From Dehalococcoidia bacterium (lineage in GTDB: Bacteria; Chloroflexota; Dehalococcoidia; Tepidiformales; Tepidiformaceae): a stretch of DNA of 64,000 nucleotides. The notes beneath the pieces are model-generated. The model had not been told where the DNA came from and made no database searches. It saw nothing but the letters and a program-made list of their open reading frames with translations. Below, piece after piece: positions 1 to 8,402 of the stretch. The DNA is taken from positions 1 through 64,000 of the forward strand of contig JADZEI010000038.1 of NCBI GenBank assembly GCA_020850615.1. The letters are read 5' to 3'. Numbering within the stretch: position 1 is the first letter of the stretch; each line of letters begins with the position of its first letter. Made by a program: the position numbers and the translations under genes.

Positions 1-99
1 GCCGACCGTCTCCTCGCGCGCCTGGTTGCCTGCATACGTACCCGCCGCTGCTACGACCCCGACCTCTGGCAATGCCGGAAGGCCGCCTCTGCCGCTTGA
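1..99 (+). CDS. Possible C-terminal end of an unidentified gene, cut by the window edge
   Basis: Frame 1 is open from the first base to a TGA at 97-99 (32 codons), ending in a Cys/Arg-rich stretch (RTRRCYDPDLWQC). I do not recognise the family. A second plus frame is also open here until about base 120, so coding status is uncertain. It would need the upstream sequence to be confirmed. Confidence 0.25.
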   Translation, partial: ADRLLARLVACIRTRRCYDPDLWQCRKAASAA

Positions 100-514
100 C
101 GGACAACCACAGATGTCCTGATGGTCGGGCTACTGATGGCGGGAGCGGGCGGGGTGGCGGGCCGTCGGGGGGCTCCCGCCCTCCGGCGGCATGGGTGCTG
201 GTGGAGGGCTGACGCGGGGCATGGGTTGGGCTGGCGCGCCGCCGAGGCTGGGCTCGGCGGACTACCGCTTCGCGGCTGGGCTCGGCGGACTACCGCTTCG
301 CGGCTGGGCGGGCGTGAACCGTACGCTGCATGCGCCGGAACGCTGAACGCACGGGTGGCGGATGTACGCGGCGAGCCGGGCGGTCGCGGGCTCCCGCCCT
401 CGGGCGGGCTTGGCGGTGAGGCATGCGTTGGGCTGACGCCAGCGCCCACGAGGGGCGCGGCTACGCCTGCGGCGCGTCGTCGTGCGCCTGCGGCGCGGCC
501 ACGAGGGGCTGGGG
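100..514. other. Non-coding, repeat-rich spacer
   Basis: No convincing gene. Long open frames on both strands are low-complexity Arg/Pro/Ala or Gly translations of GC-rich DNA. The stretch holds a 28-bp tandem repeat (246-308) and a roughly 50-bp motif at about 419-470 (CATGCGTTGGGCTGACGC then CACGAGGGGC and GGCTACGCC) that recurs in variant form near 15133-15190. Confidence 0.6.
246..308. repeat. 28-bp tandem repeat, about 2.25 copies
   Basis: The unit begins GGCTGGGCTCGGCGGACTAC and ends CGCTTCGC; two identical full copies lie at 246-273 and 274-301, followed by a partial third. The GCTGGGCTCGGCGGACTACC core recurs once at about 15270-15295, next to a related flank, so this belongs to a dispersed family. 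Confidence 0.8.
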
Positions 515-2116
515 TCAGGGGCGGACGGCGCGTTTGGGGCGTTGGGCGAGCTTTGCGAGGGCGGGCTGGGCGAGCTTGACGAAGCGGCAGGCGAGCTGGC
601 GGGTGTCGCGCGGGTCGATGAGGTCGGTGACGTCGCCGTGGTGGGCGGCCTTGAAGGGGGAGCGGAGGCGGAGGAGGCGCTCTTCGATCGCTTCGCGGTG
701 GGCGTCGGGGTCCGGGGCGGCTTCGATTTCGCGCTTGTAGGCGGCGGCGACGCCGCCCTCGATCGGGATGCCGCCCCATTCGCCGGCGGGCCAGCCGAAG
801 CGGAGGTTCACCCCGTCGGGGTGGCCGAGGCTGTGGGGGGCGTCGGCGGCGACGCCGTAGGACTTGCGCACGCAGAACTCGATCTTCGGCACCTTGGCTT
901 CGGCGCTGGCGATGATGGCGCGGACGCCGCGGCGCATGGTGGCGGCGCGCTCGGCGGCGGAGCCGAGCATGAACCCGGGCATGTCGAGGAAGATGACGAC
1001 GGGCAGGTTGAAGGTGTCGCAGAGGTCGACGAAGTGGGTGTACTTGTCGGCGGCGTCGCCGTCCATGGCGCCGGCGATGCGCATGGGGTCGCTACCGATG
1101 ATGCCGGCGCTGTAGCCATCGAGCCGGGCGAAGCCGGTGATGAGGGCGCTGCCCCAGTGGCGGCGCATCTCGAAGAACTCGCCGTTGTCGACGACGTGGC
1201 GGATGAGCTTGCGGGGATCGTAGCCGCGCTTGCGGTTGGGCGGGATGATCGTGAGGAGCTCCTCCGGGCGGCGGTCGGGCGGGTCGCCGGTCTCGATGCG
1301 GGGTGCGACCTCGCTGGTGGTGTTGGGGAGGTAGGAGAGGAACTGCCTGATCTGGTTGAAGGCGTCCTCTTCGGACTCAGCTTCGTTGTCGACCTGGCCG
1401 CTCTGGTGGACGTGGACGTGGGAGCCGCCGAGGGCCTCCTTGTCCAGCGTCTCGCCGATGGCGCGGCGGACGACGGGCGGGCCGGAGGGGAAGATCTGGG
1501 ACTTGCCCTTCACCATGACGGTGAAGTGGGAGAGGAGCGCATAGGCGGCGGGGGCGCCGGCTACCGCCCCGAGGATGGCGGCGGCCACGGGCACGGTGCG
1601 CAGCATTTCGACCAGAGGAACCCACTGCTCGCCGCCGGGGAGGCCCATGTGGCCGGAGGTCTCATCGGATTTGGAGCTGTGGCCGACGCCTTCGACGAGC
1701 TGGATGTAGGGGATGCCGTACTGGAGGGCGAGGGGCTGAGTGAAGGCGCGGGGGTGCTTGTGAACGTTGTGTGGGCTGCCGCCGGAGATGGTGAAGTCGT
1801 CGCCGCCGATGGCGACGGGGCGGCCGTCGATTTCGCCGAGGCCCATGACATAAGCGCCGGGCGTGAAGGCGCGGAGGTTGCCGTCCTGGTCGTATTCGGC
1901 GGCGCCCATGAGGGGCTGGGCTTCCATGAAGCTGCCGGGGTCGACGATCTGGTCGATGCGCTCGCGGACGGTGTAGCGGCCCTGGCTGTGCTGGCGGTCG
2001 ATGCGCTCGGGGCCGCCGAGCTCGCGGGCGAGGCCGCGGATGTAGTCGATGTCGTCGAGGGCTTTGTCCCAGCCCATGCCGGGCTTCCAGCTTTCGCGCG
2101 TGGGGTCCACAGGCAT
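515..2116 (-). CDS. Biotin-dependent acyl-CoA carboxylase, carboxyltransferase (beta) subunit
   Basis: 533 aa, the usual length for PccB/AccD5-type subunits that move CO2 from carboxybiotin onto acetyl- or propionyl-CoA. Two crotonase-fold halves are visible: an N-terminal half with GGDDFTISGGS and the GPPVVRRAIGE segment near residues 225-235, and a C-terminal half with VVIFLDMPGFMLG, the acyl-CoA/oxyanion region (family consensus DxPGF). The ATG at 2116 is chosen because GGAAGGAG lies 6 nt upstream; an open frame continues much further but reads as low-complexity. No biotin carboxylase or BCCP gene is in the window, so the partner subunit is elsewhere; a biotin ligase is at 59191. It heads into a minus-strand group of acyl-CoA genes. 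Substrate (acetyl, propionyl or longer) cannot be told from sequence. Confidence 0.93.
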   Translation of the reverse strand: MPVDPTRESWKPGMGWDKALDDIDYIRGLARELGGPERIDRQHSQGRYTVRERIDQIVDPGSFMEAQPLMGAAEYDQDGNLRAFTPGAYVMGLGEIDGRPVAIGGDDFTISGGSPHNVHKHPRAFTQPLALQYGIPYIQLVEGVGHSSKSDETSGHMGLPGGEQWVPLVEMLRTVPVAAAILGAVAGAPAAYALLSHFTVMVKGKSQIFPSGPPVVRRAIGETLDKEALGGSHVHVHQSGQVDNEAESEEDAFNQIRQFLSYLPNTTSEVAPRIETGDPPDRRPEELLTIIPPNRKRGYDPRKLIRHVVDNGEFFEMRRHWGSALITGFARLDGYSAGIIGSDPMRIAGAMDGDAADKYTHFVDLCDTFNLPVVIFLDMPGFMLGSAAERAATMRRGVRAIIASAEAKVPKIEFCVRKSYGVAADAPHSLGHPDGVNLRFGWPAGEWGGIPIEGGVAAAYKREIEAAPDPDAHREAIEERLLRLRSPFKAAHHGDVTDLIDPRDTRQLACRFVKLAQPALAKLAQRPKRAVRP

Positions 2117-2235
2117 CACGTGCTCCTTCCCGGCGCGCGGCCGGGGAGCAGGCATCCCAATCCCGGCCGGTGGCAGGCGCCGACGGAGGCCAATCCTACG
2201 CGGGCTGTGCGTACGAGCATTCGCTCGGCTGGCGT

Positions 2236-3318
2236 TTAGCCGCGAAGGGCGGCGATCGAGGAGCCATCGGCGACGGCCATGGCGCGTTCGATGCCGAGGG
2301 ATACCCAGCGGCCGTACTGTTCGAAGCCTTCGCCGCGGGTGACGCCGGCACGGAAGCGGGCATCGATGCCGGCCCAGATGACGACGAGCTTGTAGAGGCC
2401 GAGGAGGTAGTAGTAGTCGACACCGCTGATGTCGCGGCCACTGACTTCGCCGTAGCGGGCGGCCATCTGGTTTCGCGTCCAGAAGCCGGGGAGGGCAGTC
2501 GCGCCGCGTGTGCCGGGCGGGGGCTGCTCGCCCGGTGCGCCGGTGCCCTTCGCCCAGAGCGCCATGAGCCAGCCGAGGTCGGCGAGGGGGTCGCCGATGG
2601 CGGCCATCTCCCAGTCGAGGACGGCGGTGATGGCGCCGGGTTCCTGTTCGGAGAGGAGGACGTTGTGAAGGCCGAAGTCGCCGTGGACGACGGAGACGTC
2701 CTGGTGGGCGGGGAGGGCGGCTTCGAGACGGCGGCGGAGCTCGGCCATGGCGGGGTCGGGGGCCTCGACGGAGCGTTCGTACTGGTCGCTGAGGCGCTTG
2801 AGCTGGCGCTCGATGAAACTGCCGGGGCGGGCGAAGTCGCCGAGGCCGGCGTCCTGCCAATCGGCGGCGTGGATGGCCGCGAGGGTGCGGACCATGCTCT
2901 CGCAGGTCGCGGAGCGGGCGTCGTCGCCGCCGAGGGAGGCGGGCCATTCGGCGCCGCTGACCACGACGCCGGGGCAGTCCTCCATGAGGTAGAAGGGCTG
3001 ACCGATGAGGTCGCTTTCGTCGCAGACGGCGAGGACGCGGGGGAGGGGGATGCCGCGGCCGGCGAGCCCGCGGATGAAGCGGGATTCGCGGACCATGTCG
3101 TGGGCGCTGGGGAGGATGTGGCCGAGGGGCGGGCGGCGGAGGATGGCGCTGCCGTGTTCGAGCTGGAGGCGGTAGGTGAGGTTGGAGCGTCCGCCGCCGA
3201 TGAGGGTCGCGCCGCGCAGTGCGCCGAGCTCGGGGACGTGCGCGGCGAGGAAGGCGGCGATCGGGCCGGGGGCGATGCCCTCGGGGAGGGTCAGTTCGTC
3301 GAGTGCGTCATTGGACAT
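2236..3318 (-). CDS. Phosphotransferase family protein (APH/ACAD10 kinase-like)
   Basis: 360 aa with the choline/aminoglycoside kinase fold. The catalytic loop VVHGDFGLHNVLL and the metal-binding segment AVLDWEMAAIGDPLADLGW are intact. This branch resembles the kinase-like domain of ACAD10/11, which phosphorylates hydroxyacyl-CoAs before dehydrogenation; that role is inferred and fits the neighbouring acyl-CoA carboxylase and acyl-CoA dehydrogenase on the same strand. Start at 3318 follows an AGGAGG 6 nt upstream; the open frame begins 7 codons earlier without a better site. A paralogue lies at 58015-58956. Confidence 0.88.
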   Translation of the reverse strand: MSNDALDELTLPEGIAPGPIAAFLAAHVPELGALRGATLIGGGRSNLTYRLQLEHGSAILRRPPLGHILPSAHDMVRESRFIRGLAGRGIPLPRVLAVCDESDLIGQPFYLMEDCPGVVVSGAEWPASLGGDDARSATCESMVRTLAAIHAADWQDAGLGDFARPGSFIERQLKRLSDQYERSVEAPDPAMAELRRRLEAALPAHQDVSVVHGDFGLHNVLLSEQEPGAITAVLDWEMAAIGDPLADLGWLMALWAKGTGAPGEQPPPGTRGATALPGFWTRNQMAARYGEVSGRDISGVDYYYLLGLYKLVVIWAGIDARFRAGVTRGEGFEQYGRWVSLGIERAMAVADGSSIAALRG

Positions 3319-3745
3319 GGGAAGCCTCCTGTCCCTCACCCCCCTGCCCCCTCTCCCGCTGCGGCGGGCGAGGGGGAGCTGGTGCTTGGGATTCGCTGGG
3401 AATGGCGTTTGGACGCCTCGTTCCCCGAGTGCCGGCGAGGGCCCTCACCCCCCTGCCCCCTCTCCCGCTGCGGCGGGCGAGGGGGAGCTGGTGTTTCGGA
3501 TTCGCCGGGGAAGGCGTTTGGGCCGTCGGTTCCCCGGGTGTGTTCGTGGGGTGCCGGCGAGGGCCCTCACCCCCCTGCCCCCTCTCCCGCTGCGGCGGGC
3601 GAGGGGGAGCTGGTGGTACAGGTGCGGGGCGAGGGAGTTTGGATGCCTCGTTCCCCGAGTGTCGTCGTGGGTTGCCGAGCGAGGGCCCTCACCCCCTGCC
3701 CCCTCTCCCGCTGCGGCGGGCGAGGGGGAGCTGGTGGCAGTCGCG
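3319..3745. other. Spacer filled by a four-copy hairpin repeat
   Basis: No gene is supported. The spacer consists of four copies of a GC-rich imperfect palindrome separated by about 60-70 bp of partly similar filler (TTCCCCGAGTG, GTTTGGACGCC and variants). Open frames across it on the plus strand simply translate the repeat. Confidence 0.8.
3332..3735. repeat. Four-copy REP-like palindromic repeat
   Basis: About 50-bp copies start near 3332, 3442, 3564 and 3686 (spacing 110-122 bp), each running CCCTCACCCCCCTGCCCC, then CTCTCCCGC TGCG GCGGGCGAGGG and ending GGAGCTGGT. The arms can fold as a hairpin with one mismatch. The last copy lacks one C. A relative (CCCCTTCTCCCG/CGGGAGAAGGGG) occurs at 15050-15077. 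Confidence 0.9.
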
Positions 3746-4909
3746 CTAATAGAGCGGGACGCCGGATTCGAGGCCGAGCATGACGCGGCCGGCGGCTTCG
3801 TAGGTGTGGAGGCCGACGGCGGCGTGGTGGGTGGCGACGTTGAGGTCGCGGAAGGCGCGGTCGATGGGGGCGCCGGCGACGATTGAGCCCATGCCGCAGA
3901 GGGTGTAGATGTCGGTGACGGCGCGTGCGCTGCGGTTGACGGCGTCGGTGAAGCTGAGGCGCATGACGGCGCGCTGGTGCGGGGTCACTTCGCGGCCGGC
4001 GCAGACGGTGTCCCAGACCTCGGCGGCGATCTCGCGGGTGTAGGCGCGGGCGGAGCGGACGGCGGCTTCGGCCTGGGCCAGCATGATCTGGACGGTGCCG
4101 CGGTCGCGGAGCTGCTCGCCGGTGGCGAAGCTCTTGGGGCCGCCGGCCATGAGGACGAACTCATCGAGGGCGCGGCGGGCGACGCCGACGGCGTGGGCGG
4201 CCTGTCCGAGCCAGGCCGCGCCGCGGACCGCGTAGAGCGGCCCGGGCTGGCAGGCGCGCTCCTGGTCGTTCGACCACGTGAACTCGTCGGCAACGAAGAC
4301 ATCGGTGACGGCGACGTCGTGGCTGCCGGTGCCGGCGAGGCCGATGGTGTTCCACGTATCGATGACTTCGAACTGGGAGCTGGGGATGACGAGCGTGCGG
4401 AGGATGGCCTTGCCGTCAGCGTCGCGGAGGGTGTGCTGGCCGTCAGTGACGACGCAGCCGCCCATGAACCAGGAGGCGTGCTGGCAGCCGCTGCCGAAGG
4501 GCCAACGGCCGGTGACGCGGTAGCCGCCGGGGACGCGAAGGGCGCGGCCGCGCGGGGGGAAGGCGCCGGCGGTGATGATGCTCGGGTCGGCGAAGATCTG
4601 CCGCGCGACGGATGGTTCGAGGTAGCCGCTGATGAACCAGGCCGTGGCGAGGCCGATCATCAGCACCCAGCCGGTGGAGCCGTCGGCGCGGGAGACCTCT
4701 TCGATGGTGTCGAAGTAGGGAAGGTATTCGGCCTCCATGCCGCCGAATTCCTTCGGGACGGTGATGCTGAAGAGCCCGGCGTCGGCCATCTTGCGGACCA
4801 GCGGGAGGGGCACCCGGCGCTCGCGCTCCGTGGTGTCCGCGGTCGCGATGATCTCGGGCGCAAGGGCCTTCGCTCGCGCGAGCGGGTCCGTGACGGTGCT
4901 GAAGTCCAT
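3746..4909 (-). CDS. Acyl-CoA dehydrogenase family flavoprotein (HpaB/DszC-like group)
   Basis: 387 aa. The N-terminal helical domain (VPKEFGGMEAEY), middle beta domain (GRWPFGSGCQHASW) and C-terminal four-helix domain of the acyl-CoA dehydrogenase fold are present. The GRWPFGSG signature and lack of a clear catalytic Glu place it nearer to the flavin-dependent monooxygenase branch (type-2 C-terminal domain, as in HsaA, DszC and SfnC) than to beta-oxidation enzymes; this is inference. ATG 4909 follows GGAGG 8 nt upstream. It lies 31 bp downstream of the LLM oxidoreductase gene on the same strand, so the two are probably cotranscribed, and the LLM family includes partners that work with reduced flavin. 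Confidence 0.88.
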   Translation of the reverse strand: MDFSTVTDPLARAKALAPEIIATADTTERERRVPLPLVRKMADAGLFSITVPKEFGGMEAEYLPYFDTIEEVSRADGSTGWVLMIGLATAWFISGYLEPSVARQIFADPSIITAGAFPPRGRALRVPGGYRVTGRWPFGSGCQHASWFMGGCVVTDGQHTLRDADGKAILRTLVIPSSQFEVIDTWNTIGLAGTGSHDVAVTDVFVADEFTWSNDQERACQPGPLYAVRGAAWLGQAAHAVGVARRALDEFVLMAGGPKSFATGEQLRDRGTVQIMLAQAEAAVRSARAYTREIAAEVWDTVCAGREVTPHQRAVMRLSFTDAVNRSARAVTDIYTLCGMGSIVAGAPIDRAFRDLNVATHHAAVGLHTYEAAGRVMLGLESGVPLY

Positions 4910-4940
4910 GGTGACCCTCCTGCTACCGGGCTCCGTTGGG

Positions 4941-5861
4941 CTAGAAGTTCAGCTTGGGGCGGACGTCGGAGACGAACCGCCGGAGGGATTCGAGGCGGGC
5001 ATCGACGCCGCCGCGGCCCATGATGTCGAGGATGATGTGTGAGACGCCGACCTCGGCGTATTCGCCGGCGCGGTTGACCATCTGGTCGACGTTCGACGAG
5101 AGCGACTTCGCTTCTTCGGCGGTGCCGTCCCAGTCGAGGTAGAGGCGGATCGAGAGCTCGAGCTTCGAGCCGTCGCGGCCCTCTTCGGCGCAGAGCTGCT
5201 GGACGCGCTGCCAGTGCTCGCCGAGCTCTTTCACCGGGGTGAAGGCGCCGTGGAGGCCGTCGCCGAAGCGGACCGTGCGGCGGAAGGCGGCTTCGGTGGT
5301 GCCGCCGACCCAGACCGGGATGTGGCCGTTGACCGGCTTCGGCTGGAACCCGATCTCGGGGAAGCTGTAGTACTTGCCGTTGTAGGACGGCAGGGGTTCG
5401 GTGAAGAGCTTTTCGAAGATCTCGAGCTGCTCGTCCGCGCGGGCACCGCGGTTGTCGTAGGGCATGCCGAGGATCTCGAACTCTTCGCGCATCCAGCCGA
5501 CGCCGACGCCGAGGATGGCGCGGCCGCCGGAGACGACATCGAGGGTCGACCAGAGCTTGGCGGTCTGCACCGGGGGCCGGTAGCCCATGATCATGACGGT
5601 GGTGCCGAGGCGGATGCGCTCGGTGCAGCCGGCGACAAAGAGCAGGGTGCCGATGGGGTCCAGCCAGGGGACGTTGAACGGCGCGGGGAAGCTGCCGTCC
5701 TTGGTGTAGGGATACTTCGAGTGGACCTCGGTGGGCCAGGCGATGTGGTCGCTGGTCCAGGCGGACTCGATGCCGAGCTGGTCTGCCTCGCGGGCGAAGC
5801 GGATGAGATGGTCGCGGTCCGCCTGGCGGCCGAGATGGGGCAAATGGACACCGATCTGCAC
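4941..5861 (-). CDS. LLM-class (luciferase-like) F420-dependent oxidoreductase
   Basis: 306 aa, typical of TIGR03619-type LLM proteins. The start QIGVHLPHLG, the segment ESAWTSDHI and the conserved LDVVSGGRAILGVGVGW region (around residues 95-115) identify a TIM-barrel flavin/F420 oxidoreductase. The start is the GTG at 5861, preceded by GGGAGG at 7 nt; the frame runs 28 codons further upstream but through a palindrome and -10-like sequence. A possible -10 (TAGTAT on the minus strand, 5917-5922) and a perfect 8-bp inverted repeat (5892-5913) lie just upstream. Substrate unknown. Confidence 0.88.
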   Translation of the reverse strand: MQIGVHLPHLGRQADRDHLIRFAREADQLGIESAWTSDHIAWPTEVHSKYPYTKDGSFPAPFNVPWLDPIGTLLFVAGCTERIRLGTTVMIMGYRPPVQTAKLWSTLDVVSGGRAILGVGVGWMREEFEILGMPYDNRGARADEQLEIFEKLFTEPLPSYNGKYYSFPEIGFQPKPVNGHIPVWVGGTTEAAFRRTVRFGDGLHGAFTPVKELGEHWQRVQQLCAEEGRDGSKLELSIRLYLDWDGTAEEAKSLSSNVDQMVNRAGEYAEVGVSHIILDIMGRGGVDARLESLRRFVSDVRPKLNF

Positions 5862-5891
5862 TGCACAACCTCCCGTGGGTGCGCCCGCCCG

Positions 5892-5913
5892 CGCGAACCC
5901 GTCACGGTTCGCG
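5892..5913. promoter_or_regulatory. Perfect inverted repeat at the LLM gene promoter (operator candidate)
   Basis: CGCGAACC (5892-5899) and GGTTCGCG (5906-5913) with a 6-bp spacer, immediately downstream of a minus-strand -10-like TAGTAT (5917-5922). The position near the expected transcription start fits a repressor site for the 5861 to 3746 gene pair. Confidence 0.45.
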
Positions 5914-5958
5914 ACCATACTACGCGGGGTCGCAACCGGCGACATGGTGCGCCGAAAT

Positions 5959-6003
5959 CCGTGTTTGGCACACCGGAAACGGTATTCCGTGTGCCGAACA
6001 CGG
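5959..6003. promoter_or_regulatory. Long near-perfect inverted repeat between divergent genes
   Basis: CCGTGTTTGGCACACCGGAA (5959-5978) and TTCCGTGTGCCGAACACGG (5985-6003) are inverted copies with one indel and one mismatch. It lies between the divergent LLM gene and the dikinase gene and could be an operator for either. Confidence 0.5.
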
Positions 6004-6028
6004 GACCGTCCGTTGTCCGGGAAAGACG

Positions 6029-6055
6029 CATTCCGCCGGTCAGTCCGTCGGAATG
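6029..6055. promoter_or_regulatory. Inverted repeat upstream of the dikinase gene
   Basis: CATTCCGCCGG (6029-6039) and CCGTCGGAATG (6045-6055), one mismatch in 11, 5-bp loop. About 70 bp before the GTG at 6126. It shares the ATTCCG core with the larger repeat at 5959-6003. Confidence 0.45.
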
Positions 6056-6125
6056 ACGGTGATCATATGGACCAGGGATACCGTGCGCCGTAGAGTTCCG
6101 CGGTCAAACACGAAGGGGGTTCGGC

Positions 6126-8315
6126 GTGGCGACAGTGCTGGGGCGTGCTACCGAGATCGTCCACTTCACGGACCCGCTGCCGCCGGGGACGGGGCTGCGC
6201 GAGCTGCTCGGCGGGAAGGCGGCCGGCCTGGTGGAGATGACGCGGGACCTCGCGTTGCCGGTGCCGCCGGGATTCGTGGTCACGACGGAGGTATGCCGGG
6301 AGTACCTGGCCAGCGGCTGGCCGGACTGGCTGGATGCGGGCCTCGGCGAGGCGATCGAGCGGCTCGGGAAGCAGCTGGGGCTCGGGTTCGGTGACCCGGC
6401 GGCGCCGCTGCTGGTTTCGGTGCGGTCCGGGGCGCCGGTTTCGATGCCGGGCATGATGGACACGTGCCTGAACGTGGGCATGACGCCCGCGATTGCCGCG
6501 GCGATGCGGTCGGCGGACGGGGACGCGGCGTTCGGGGCCGATTGCTGGCTGCGCTTCTGCCGGATGTACGCGGAGATCGTCTGCGGGTTGCCGCGGGACG
6601 CCGTGGGGGCGGCCGCCGTGCACGACGACTCGGCGGCATCGCGGATGGGCGCGGCGGCGCGGATCCAGCAGCTGGTGCACGAGGCCGGCGGCGACATCCC
6701 GACCGACCCGCGGGCGCAGCTCGGGGCGGCGACCGAAGCGGTGTTCCGGTCGTGGACGTCCGAGCGGGCGCGGCTGTTCCGCCAGCGCGAGGGGATCGCG
6801 GAGGAGATGGGCACGGCCGTGACGGTGCAGGCGATGGTGTTCGGCAACCGCGACGAGCGCTCCGGCACGGGGGTGGTGTTCACCCGGAACCCATCGACGG
6901 GCGAGGCGGCGCCATTCGGCGACTACCTGCGCTGCGCCCAGGGCGAAGACGTGGTGGCCGGGACGCACGTGGTCCACGGGCTGAGCGAGCTTGGCGCGCA
7001 GTTGCCGGGCGTACACGATGAGCTGCTCGGGATCCTGGGGCGGCTCGAACACCACTACCGGGACATGTGCGATGTCGAGTTCACCGTGAGCAGCGGCCGC
7101 CTCTACGTGCTACAGGTGCGGGTCGGGCGGCGGGCGCCGGTCGCGGCGGCACGCATCGCGGTCGAGATGGCGGAGGACCCAGAGTTCCCGGTGGACCGGG
7201 CGGAGGCTGTCGCGCGTGTGGGGCACGACGTGCTGGCGCAGCTCGCCGAAGCGACGCACGTGGACCAGTCGGCGGTGCCGCTGGGCCACGGACTGGCGGC
7301 GTCGCCGGGCGTGGGCGTTGGCGTGCTGTGTTGCGACCCCGACCGCGCGGCCGAGCTGGCGGGGGAGGGCGTGGCGGTGGTGCTGGCGCGGGAGGACACA
7401 TCGCCAGAGGACGTGCACGGGATGGTGAACGCGGCGGCGATCGTGACGACGCGGGGCGGGGTCGTGAGCCACGCTGCGGTGGTGGCGCGGAGCTGGGCGA
7501 TCCCGGCGGTGACGAGCCTGGCGGACACGCGGGTGGAAGGCGGCCTGCACGTCGCGGGCGCGTTCGTCCCCGAGGGGGCGGTCGTGACGGTCGATGGCAG
7601 CCATGGCGCCGTGTACCTGGGGGACTGCCGCGAATCGGGCGAGGCGGAAGTGCCGTGGGCGCTGACCATCCGGGAGTGGGCCGCGGAGCTCGGCGTCGAG
7701 CCCGGGACGCGGGTCGAGGCGGGCGCAGAGCAGGATGGCCGGCCGGTCGTGCTGTTCGAGTTGCTGCGGACGGTGCAGCTCAAGGGGCTGTGCGCGGTGG
7801 CGCGGGCGGCCGCGTACCTGGGGAGCTCGGAGGAGGCGGTCACGAGCTGCGTGGCCGGCGCGGCGGAGCTGTTCAAGGAGACGCCGCGGGGGCTGATGCT
7901 CACGCCACAGGGCCGGGCGCAGGTGGCTGCGGGGCTGGCCGCGGAGCATGCCGCGGCCGGCAGCCTCGACCCGTGCTACGAGGCGTTCCTGCCGCTGAAC
8001 GCGGGGTTCAAGGAGCTGGTCACGTGGTGGCAGACGGAGGGGCAGGCGAACGCGGCGGCGAACCTGCCACAGCTCATGGGCGGGCTTTCGCCGATACACG
8101 AGGCGCTGATGCCGCTGGTGGTGGCGAGCGCCGAGCAGGTCGCGCGGCTGGCGGCGTACCGGCGGCGGTTCGAACACGCGCTGGAGACGCTCGGCGGCGG
8201 TGACGTTTCGATGCTGGCATCGCCGCTGAAGGAGAGCTACCACACCGTGTGGTTCGACTACCACGAGGAGCTGATCGCGCTTTCCGGGCGCAACCGGGCG
8301 GACGAAGAGACGTGA
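6126..8315 (+). CDS. Pyruvate-phosphate-dikinase-like protein: ATP-grasp and phosphohistidine domain with winged-helix-like C-terminus, no PEP barrel
   Basis: 729 aa. Residues 1-350 match the PPDK nucleotide-binding half: GGKAAGLVEM near 30, SVRSGAPVSMPGMMDT near 100, VVFTRNPSTGE near 255 and CDVEFTV near 318. The swivel domain carries TRGGVVSHAAVVAR with the phosphorylated His at residue 449. The family's C-terminal PEP/pyruvate TIM barrel is absent. In its place residues about 540-600 look like a winged helix (LKGLCAVARAAAYLGSS, then LMLTPQGRAQVAAG) followed by a helical tail. GTG at 6126 follows AAGGGGG at 7 nt. The next gene, 87 bp on, encodes a second phosphohistidine protein, so the two may form one multi-subunit dikinase as in phenylphosphate synthase; the acceptor substrate is unknown. 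Confidence 0.85.
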   Translation: MATVLGRATEIVHFTDPLPPGTGLRELLGGKAAGLVEMTRDLALPVPPGFVVTTEVCREYLASGWPDWLDAGLGEAIERLGKQLGLGFGDPAAPLLVSVRSGAPVSMPGMMDTCLNVGMTPAIAAAMRSADGDAAFGADCWLRFCRMYAEIVCGLPRDAVGAAAVHDDSAASRMGAAARIQQLVHEAGGDIPTDPRAQLGAATEAVFRSWTSERARLFRQREGIAEEMGTAVTVQAMVFGNRDERSGTGVVFTRNPSTGEAAPFGDYLRCAQGEDVVAGTHVVHGLSELGAQLPGVHDELLGILGRLEHHYRDMCDVEFTVSSGRLYVLQVRVGRRAPVAAARIAVEMAEDPEFPVDRAEAVARVGHDVLAQLAEATHVDQSAVPLGHGLAASPGVGVGVLCCDPDRAAELAGEGVAVVLAREDTSPEDVHGMVNAAAIVTTRGGVVSHAAVVARSWAIPAVTSLADTRVEGGLHVAGAFVPEGAVVTVDGSHGAVYLGDCRESGEAEVPWALTIREWAAELGVEPGTRVEAGAEQDGRPVVLFELLRTVQLKGLCAVARAAAYLGSSEEAVTSCVAGAAELFKETPRGLMLTPQGRAQVAAGLAAEHAAAGSLDPCYEAFLPLNAGFKELVTWWQTEGQANAAANLPQLMGGLSPIHEALMPLVVASAEQVARLAAYRRRFEHALETLGGGDVSMLASPLKESYHTVWFDYHEELIALSGRNRADEET

Positions 8316-8402
8316 GCGAGGACGCATCTATCGCGGTGATTGACACGACGCCGGTTCGCACTACCATTCGGCCTTCTTTCATCCTGTCCTGTGAGGTCTG
8401 AC

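Noticed and set aside
1-99. End of an insertion-sequence transposase
   Set aside because: The 32 visible residues do not carry any transposase motif, and no terminal inverted repeat is seen nearby.
482-2239. Very long open frame on the plus strand opposite the carboxyltransferase gene
   Set aside because: It is the GC-rich shadow of the minus-strand gene: Gly/Ala/Val/Asp-rich with no domain, and similar shadows lie opposite argS, clpC, secD and the helicase gene.
2117-2947. N-terminal extension of the carboxyltransferase frame
   Set aside because: The extra 277 codons are Arg/Pro repeats antisense or out of frame to the phosphotransferase gene; the ATG at 2116 has a good ribosome site and matches family length.
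3332-3735. CRISPR array
   Set aside because: The four repeats are palindromic but spaced 110-122 bp with similar, not unique, spacers, and there are no cas genes.
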